Source: Ketobacter sp963922875
GTDB lineage: Bacteria > Pseudomonadota > Gammaproteobacteria > Pseudomonadales > Ketobacteraceae
DNA: 64,000 nt
Direction of reading: 5' to 3'
NCBI GenBank assembly: GCA_963922875.1
Contig: CAWUJH010000007.1
Coordinates: 186,001-250,000 of the forward strand
Shown piece after piece: positions 60,118 to 64,000 of this stretch. Every line of letters begins with the position of its first letter. The first letter of the stretch is position 1. The translations under genes and the position numbers were made by a program. Under the pieces are notes generated by a model that worked only from the letters and a program-made list of their open reading frames with translations, made no database searches and was not told the DNA's origin.

Positions 60118-61023
60118 CTAATCCATTTGTTGCTGCAGTTCTAACTCCTGATAGCGCTTTTTTAACCACAGATAACAGCATTCCAGCTGTTCTCGCTTTT
60201 TGTCATTTTTTCTGAATACAAAATAGTTTTTATAGGGAATCGCTACTGGTTTGGAAACGGTTACTAAACGCCCTGCTTTTACCCATTGATTACACAGAGG
60301 AAAAAGACCGATGGCAATACCCAGACCTTCTTCGGCCGCTTTCATAGCACCAAGAAAACTATCCATCACAAGAGCACTTTGCCCGACAATTTTTTTTACC
60401 CCCAAGTTATTCGCCACTTTCTGCCAATCATCTTCCGTACTGCGGGTATGAATCAAGGTATGGTGCTCAAAATCTTTAGCTGACTTGATCGGATGCGAGG
60501 CGAGCAAGTTGCGTGAAGCAACCAGAGCCGACTGACAGTCGGACAAAACCAGTGTCTCCAGACCTGGCCAATGCCCTGCACCAAATCTCACCGCTGCGTC
60601 CACCGGTTCTCTTTCGAAATCCACTAACGCCATACTGGTTTCCACTCGCAGATCGATATCCGGATACTGTGCTCTAAATTCATGCAGGCAGGGAATAATC
60701 AGTTCAAAGGCGACAAAAGGGATGACACTTAAGCGAATACTTGGCTTTGCGAACTGCTGCTGAAACGCACTAAATCCGGCTTGGTAGTTTGAAAGCGTAC
60801 TTGCTGCCACCTGCTGAAATGCCAGACCTGCTTCCGTCAACACCACTTTGCGCGTCGAGCGCTGGAACAATTGAACTTCGAGATAGTCTTCTAGCTGCTT
60901 CACCTGCTGACTGACCGCAGACGCTGTAACGGATAGCTCACTGGCCGCGTTCTTAAAACTATTCAGGCGCGCTGCTGCCTCAAAAGCAGCCAGTAATTGA
61001 ATGGGCGGCGCTCTTTTATACAT
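60118..61023 (-). CDS. LysR family regulator, GcvA-like
   Basis: The protein has 301 residues. The N-terminal HTH has LNSFKNAASELSVTASAVSQ and the C-terminal ligand domain IRLSVIPFVAFELIIPCLHE. It is divergent from the SDR-GST operon. A T-N11-A element (61103-61123) lies between them, where LysR proteins usually bind. It probably activates that operon with an unknown coinducer. Confidence 0.9.
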   Translation of the reverse strand: MYKRAPPIQLLAAFEAAARLNSFKNAASELSVTASAVSQQVKQLEDYLEVQLFQRSTRKVVLTEAGLAFQQVAASTLSNYQAGFSAFQQQFAKPSIRLSVIPFVAFELIIPCLHEFRAQYPDIDLRVETSMALVDFEREPVDAAVRFGAGHWPGLETLVLSDCQSALVASRNLLASHPIKSAKDFEHHTLIHTRSTEDDWQKVANNLGVKKIVGQSALVMDSFLGAMKAAEEGLGIAIGLFPLCNQWVKAGRLVTVSKPVAIPYKNYFVFRKNDKKREQLECCYLWLKKRYQELELQQQMD

Positions 61024-61102
61024 AACAATCTCTAATCAATTAGCAAGAAGAATGAACAGTATATACTACATATCGTTAATATATCGTAATAACGCCTAAC
61101 TA

Positions 61103-61123
61103 TAGATTAGCAATACTTATCTA
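61103..61123. promoter_or_regulatory. LysR-type T-N11-A site before SDR-GST operon
   Basis: TAGAT-N11-ATCTA is a 5-bp inverted repeat with the spacing typical for LysR binding sites, placed 83 bases before the SDR start. A smaller dyad CTAAT-CA-ATTAG at 61032-61043 lies close to the lysR start and may be a second site. Confidence 0.5.
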
Positions 61124-61205
61124 CAAGGTAGAAATTAACGTTTGTGGCACATTCATCTACGCCATAGGATTTAGCGCAATTAACACTACAAAGGTCGTCG
61201 TGATT

Positions 61206-61934
61206 ATGAGTCATGAAGTTAGATCGCCACCCGTGTGCGTGATAGCGGGCGCAGGGGCCGGAAACGGTTTGGCATTTGCGCGACGCTTTATCACCGAAGG
61301 GTATTTCGTCGTACTACTCGCTAGACACAAATCGGCACTCGAAAAACTGATAGCAACAGACCCTTTATTGAAAAGCGCATTACCCTATAGTTGTGATGTC
61401 ACCAAACCGGACATGGTGGCGACAGTATTTGAACAAATTATGCAACAGCATGGCAGCATTTCCACATTGATATATAACGCAGGAAACGCTGTTTTTGACC
61501 ATGTAACGAACACCGATATCCAGACATTAGAGAACGCCTGGCAGACCAATGTTCAGGGATTACTGTCCTGCGCTCAGCAGGTTATTCCAGCAATGAGATC
61601 CAGCGAAAATAAAACATCCATTATTGTCATCGGTGCGACAGCGTCGGTCAAAGGATCGGCAAACTTTTTATCTTTCTGTTCTGCCAAGGGTGGTCAACGC
61701 AATATGGTGGAATCCATAGCCAGAGCATTAGGACCAGACGGCATCCACGTGGCATATGTCGTGATAGACGGTGTTATTGATACACCCATGACACGTCACT
61801 TTTTCAAAACTAAACCCGATGCATTTTTCCTTTCCTCCGAGGCCATCGCCGATACCGTTTTTCATCTGAGCAACCAGGATAAATCGGCCTGGACATTCCA
61901 GGTCGATATTAGGCCATTCGCAGAAAAATGGTAA
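61206..61934 (+). CDS. SDR family oxidoreductase with Phe in place of catalytic Tyr
   Basis: About 242 residues from ATG 61206 (GTG at 61200 possible). Classical SDR features: CVIAGAGAGNGLAFARRF (GxxxGxG) and IYNAGNAVFD (NAG). The catalytic region reads GATASVKGSANFLSFCSAKG, where YxxxK would be expected but the aromatic is Phe (FCSAK). This occurs in a known SDR sub-branch. The activity may differ from simple alcohol oxidation. It is 30 bases upstream of a GST gene, in one operon. Confidence 0.87.
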   Translation: MSHEVRSPPVCVIAGAGAGNGLAFARRFITEGYFVVLLARHKSALEKLIATDPLLKSALPYSCDVTKPDMVATVFEQIMQQHGSISTLIYNAGNAVFDHVTNTDIQTLENAWQTNVQGLLSCAQQVIPAMRSSENKTSIIVIGATASVKGSANFLSFCSAKGGQRNMVESIARALGPDGIHVAYVVIDGVIDTPMTRHFFKTKPDAFFLSSEAIADTVFHLSNQDKSAWTFQVDIRPFAEKW

Positions 61935-61964
61935 CCATAACAAACCAACAGAGAGGCATTGTGT

Positions 61965-62648
61965 ATGAATAATCCAATCGCGCTATTGCACCAATGGGAG
62001 ATCTCGCCTTTTTGCGGAAAAGTTCGCCGAATATTGGACATTAAAAAAATCCCATACCAGATTAAAAATTATAACGGGGCTCTAGCGCCATTGGCGTCGA
62101 GGCTTTCCAAAGCAGGCAAGCTACCTGTACTGGAAATTCACAATGAAAGAATTGCGGATAGCCATAACATCGCTCATTATCTTGAAGAAAGATTTCCTGA
62201 TCGCACCCCATTAATTACCGGCGACAAACATCAACGCGCACAAATAGCCATTTACGAAGATTGGGCGGACTCATCGCTGTACTGGTATAACGTTTATTTT
62301 CGCCTCAAATACGATGATGCGTGGGAAAAAGCGGTAACCTATTTATCACAAGGACGCCCTTCTTACGAAAAACTGATAGTCAATCTGGCGGGGCGAAAAC
62401 AGTTTATGAAGCAGCTCAACGGGCAAGGCTTAGGCCGTTATCCGAAACCCGAGGTGGAAGCACGCTTCATAACACTCATCAAACAATTGGACGTAATACT
62501 TGCTGAAAATAAATGGCTTGTGGGCGACACCAAAACATTAGCCGATATTGCGCTCGCCTCACAGCTTCATGAAATAAAACGTACCAGTCATTTAGCGTCG
62601 GCTTTAACTGCGTTGCCTGCACTCAACGATTGGCTAAATCACACTTAG
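61965..62648 (+). CDS. Glutathione S-transferase family protein
   Basis: About 227 residues from ATG 61965, with GAGAGG 8 bases upstream. The N-terminal thioredoxin-like domain reads HQWEISPFCGKVRRILDIK, with ISPFC at the usual position of the active residue, then LPVLEIHNERIADSHNIAHY (glutathione-binding E-S region, here ADS). The helical C-terminal domain follows (LAENKWLVGDTKTLADIALA). It likely conjugates or reduces a small electrophile. It follows an SDR gene in the LysR-regulated operon. Confidence 0.88.
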   Translation: MNNPIALLHQWEISPFCGKVRRILDIKKIPYQIKNYNGALAPLASRLSKAGKLPVLEIHNERIADSHNIAHYLEERFPDRTPLITGDKHQRAQIAIYEDWADSSLYWYNVYFRLKYDDAWEKAVTYLSQGRPSYEKLIVNLAGRKQFMKQLNGQGLGRYPKPEVEARFITLIKQLDVILAENKWLVGDTKTLADIALASQLHEIKRTSHLASALTALPALNDWLNHT

Positions 62649-62674
62649 GTAACGCTATACCTGAATAAAACCCT

Positions 62675-62769
62675 GTTACTCCATTTCACTTTATCTCACT
62701 TACACCCTAACGCTTCATACACAGAAAAAATTGTGAGCACAGCGAGTAATTTTTTCCTTGTGGAGTAAC
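62675..62769. repeat. Nested inverted repeats between convergent genes
   Basis: GTTACTCCA (62675-62683) and TGGAGTAAC (62761-62769) are perfect 9-base arms. Inside them AAAAAATT and AATTTTTT (62725-62755) form a second dyad with a 15-base loop. Together they probably terminate both convergent transcripts. Confidence 0.45.
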
Positions 62770-62772
62770 TTA

Positions 62773-63657
62773 CTAAGCATTCTCACCTAACGTTTCTACT
62801 AACCACTTTTTAAAGACCATGGATTTATATAAATTTTCACTATGAGGTGAGACGAGTAAATAGTAAGTAAGCCCCGGTATTGAGCAACTATTGCCCAAGG
62901 GCTTCAGCCAGCCCTGCTGTATTGCCATTTTAGCTAATACCGAGCTAGCTAACACCAACCCTTGACTCGCTAACGCAGCCTGGATCGCGTGATGCTCCTG
63001 ATCGAAGCTTATTGTGTTTGAAACTGAGGCATCTGGGTGAAAAGCCTCTAACCACATACTCCACGAAACCAATGGTAAGCTCTTATTTTTCCATTTCGTC
63101 TCTATAAACGTGACCTCTTCTAGCGTCTGATGGTTAGCTAAATAGGCCTCTGTCGCATATGCTCTAAAGTCCTCAGTTAACAATTTCGTTGCGCCTTCAT
63201 TTTTTTCTTCATAGCAGCCATATCTAATTACGAGATCAACACTCCGATCTCGCTTGATATCGATCAAATCTTCTGTGGCTTTTATCTCTATTTGAATCTC
63301 TGGGTACTGCTTCTGAAAGCCCGCCAAATTTGGAACCAGCCACATTGATGCAAAAGATGTCGTTGTCGATACTCTCAAAACAGACTGAGCGCTTGATATC
63401 TCCTCAATGGTTGCTGACAACCTCTGCAATGCTTGATATGCAGCGGCTGCCAGCTGAGAGCCTTCCGGGGTCAGTATTACCGCCCGCGCTTTTCGCTCAA
63501 ACAGCAAGACACCCAACTTGTCTTCTAAATTTGATATTTGATGAGAAATCGCAGTCGGAGAGAGGTTCAGCTCTTCGCCTGCAGCTTTAAAACTACCTAA
63601 TCGTGCAGCGGCTTCAAACCCTCGCACCTGATTTAATGGCGGTAAATGGGTAAACAT
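62773..63657 (-). CDS. LysR family regulator, GcvA-like (azoreductase-linked)
   Basis: This 294-residue protein has HTH LGSFKAAGEELNLSPTAISH and ligand-binding domain LRVSTTTSFASMWLVPNLAG. It is divergent from the azoreductase gene and a perfect palindrome lies between. It probably activates that gene, a known arrangement for azoR-linked LysR regulators. A second, distinct LysR lies at 60118-61023. Confidence 0.9.
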   Translation of the reverse strand: MFTHLPPLNQVRGFEAAARLGSFKAAGEELNLSPTAISHQISNLEDKLGVLLFERKARAVILTPEGSQLAAAAYQALQRLSATIEEISSAQSVLRVSTTTSFASMWLVPNLAGFQKQYPEIQIEIKATEDLIDIKRDRSVDLVIRYGCYEEKNEGATKLLTEDFRAYATEAYLANHQTLEEVTFIETKWKNKSLPLVSWSMWLEAFHPDASVSNTISFDQEHHAIQAALASQGLVLASSVLAKMAIQQGWLKPLGNSCSIPGLTYYLLVSPHSENLYKSMVFKKWLVETLGENA

Positions 63658-63665
63658 ATAGTCAC

Positions 63666-63690
63666 TATAGATGCATAAAATTCATCTATA
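63666..63690. promoter_or_regulatory. LysR operator palindrome before azoreductase
   Basis: TATAGATG-N9-CATCTATA is a perfect 8-base inverted repeat, with flanks CAC and GTG extending it with one base offset. It lies 8 bases upstream of the lysR start, between lysR and the azoreductase gene. It fits autoregulation and activation by the adjacent LysR protein. Confidence 0.75.
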
Positions 63691-63768
63691 AGTGCATATT
63701 CACCATTTGTCAAGACCGTTGGATTTGCAAATAATCCATAACTGTTATTACAACAGCAGGTAATTATA

Positions 63769-64000
63769 ATGGCTACATTACTTCATATAGACGCAAGTGC
63801 ACGTAAATCGCGTTCTATTTCAAGATCATTAGGAACCGAGTTTAAAAACCAATGGCTCGCGGCAAATGCAGAAGATAAATTCATCTATAGAGATGTTGGC
63901 AGCACGCCTCCAGAGTTTATTTGTGAAAATTGGATAGCGGCTGCTTTTACTCCGGAAAATGACCGGACAGAGGAGCAGATTTCATTATTAAAGCAATCTG
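63769..64000 (+). CDS. azoR: FMN-dependent NADH-azoreductase, 3' end beyond window
   Basis: The frame opens at ATG 63769 with MATLLHIDASARKSRSISRS, the AzoR/NQO FMN-binding start (HIDAS-x-R-x-x-x-S). About 77 residues are visible before the window ends. AzoR reduces azo bonds and quinones with NADH via FMN. The divergent LysR gene and the operator between them fit inducible control by quinones or related compounds. Confidence 0.88.
   Translation, partial: MATLLHIDASARKSRSISRSLGTEFKNQWLAANAEDKFIYRDVGSTPPEFICENWIAAAFTPENDRTEEQISLLKQS

Noticed and set aside
1..64000. CRISPR arrays, tRNA or rRNA genes, IS elements
   Set aside because: No regularly spaced repeats, cloverleaf-like sequences, rRNA stretches or transposase-like frames were seen on reading both strands.

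Overview
The window is about 64 kb of a Gram-negative chromosome, most probably a marine or aquatic gammaproteobacterium of the Cellvibrionales/Oceanospirillales kind. That placement is inferred from the moderate GC content, lipoproteins and porins, a GreAB-like small elongation factor, a Fur box of gammaproteobacterial type and many genes for aliphatic, halogenated and steroid substrates. No rRNA, tRNA, CRISPR array, IS element, phage or plasmid module was found. LAYOUT. 1-2.3 kb: truncated sulfotransferase, exported tail-collar protein, GreAB-like factor. 2.4-6.3 kb: a two-gene signalling operon whose membrane kinase carries a complete ethylene-receptor-type binding domain, followed by a REC-PAS-HisKA-HATPase-REC-REC hybrid. 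6.5-10.4 kb: a 1287-residue uncharacterised protein with a Gly-rich hinge and an OmpA-like segment but no signal peptide. 10.4-12 kb: haloalkane dehalogenase and its TetR regulator, with near-identical candidate operators before both. 12.1-18 kb: lipoprotein/heme-monooxygenase pair, PBP7-type peptidase, isovaleryl-CoA dehydrogenase, a HipA remnant, MarC and a patatin phospholipase. 18-35 kb: a signalling-rich stretch with a hydrolase/kinase/regulator operon, a paralogous LuxR-type regulator, a diheme beta-propeller protein, a tandem kinase pair (one with a degenerate H-box) and a giant hybrid kinase with a CheB/CheR-like N-terminus. Embedded are an OmpA-type protein, an extended SDR and an unusual long isocitrate dehydrogenase with an internal duplication. 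35-43 kb: small conserved proteins, an AlkB-like dioxygenase, a Fur-boxed TPR-like gene, a methyltransferase, a Ca2+/Na+ antiporter, a membrane-anchored PPIase-like protein and a secreted metallophosphoesterase. 43-53 kb: fatty-acyl-CoA ligase, radical SAM protein, a porin/PstS-like/chemoreceptor module, exported metalloprotease and small periplasmic proteins, and a Tat-exported cholesterol-oxidase-type flavoenzyme. 53-64 kb: an accessory-looking set of single small genes (TPMT, AlkZ-like, GFA, VOC, unknown, GNAT, MarR, rhodanese, DoxX, AraC, AhpD-like, two LysR units with SDR-GST and azoreductase), several with visible operator palindromes in divergent promoters. HOW IT WORKS TOGETHER. The common thread is uptake and oxidation of unusual carbon sources (haloalkanes, epoxide-like compounds, branched-chain and medium-chain acids, sterols, quinones/azo compounds), with dense environmental sensing. 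The strongest candidates for new biology are the unsignalled 1287-residue protein, the ethylene-sensor operon, the duplicated-domain isocitrate dehydrogenase and the split kinase/regulator system around the diheme propeller protein.
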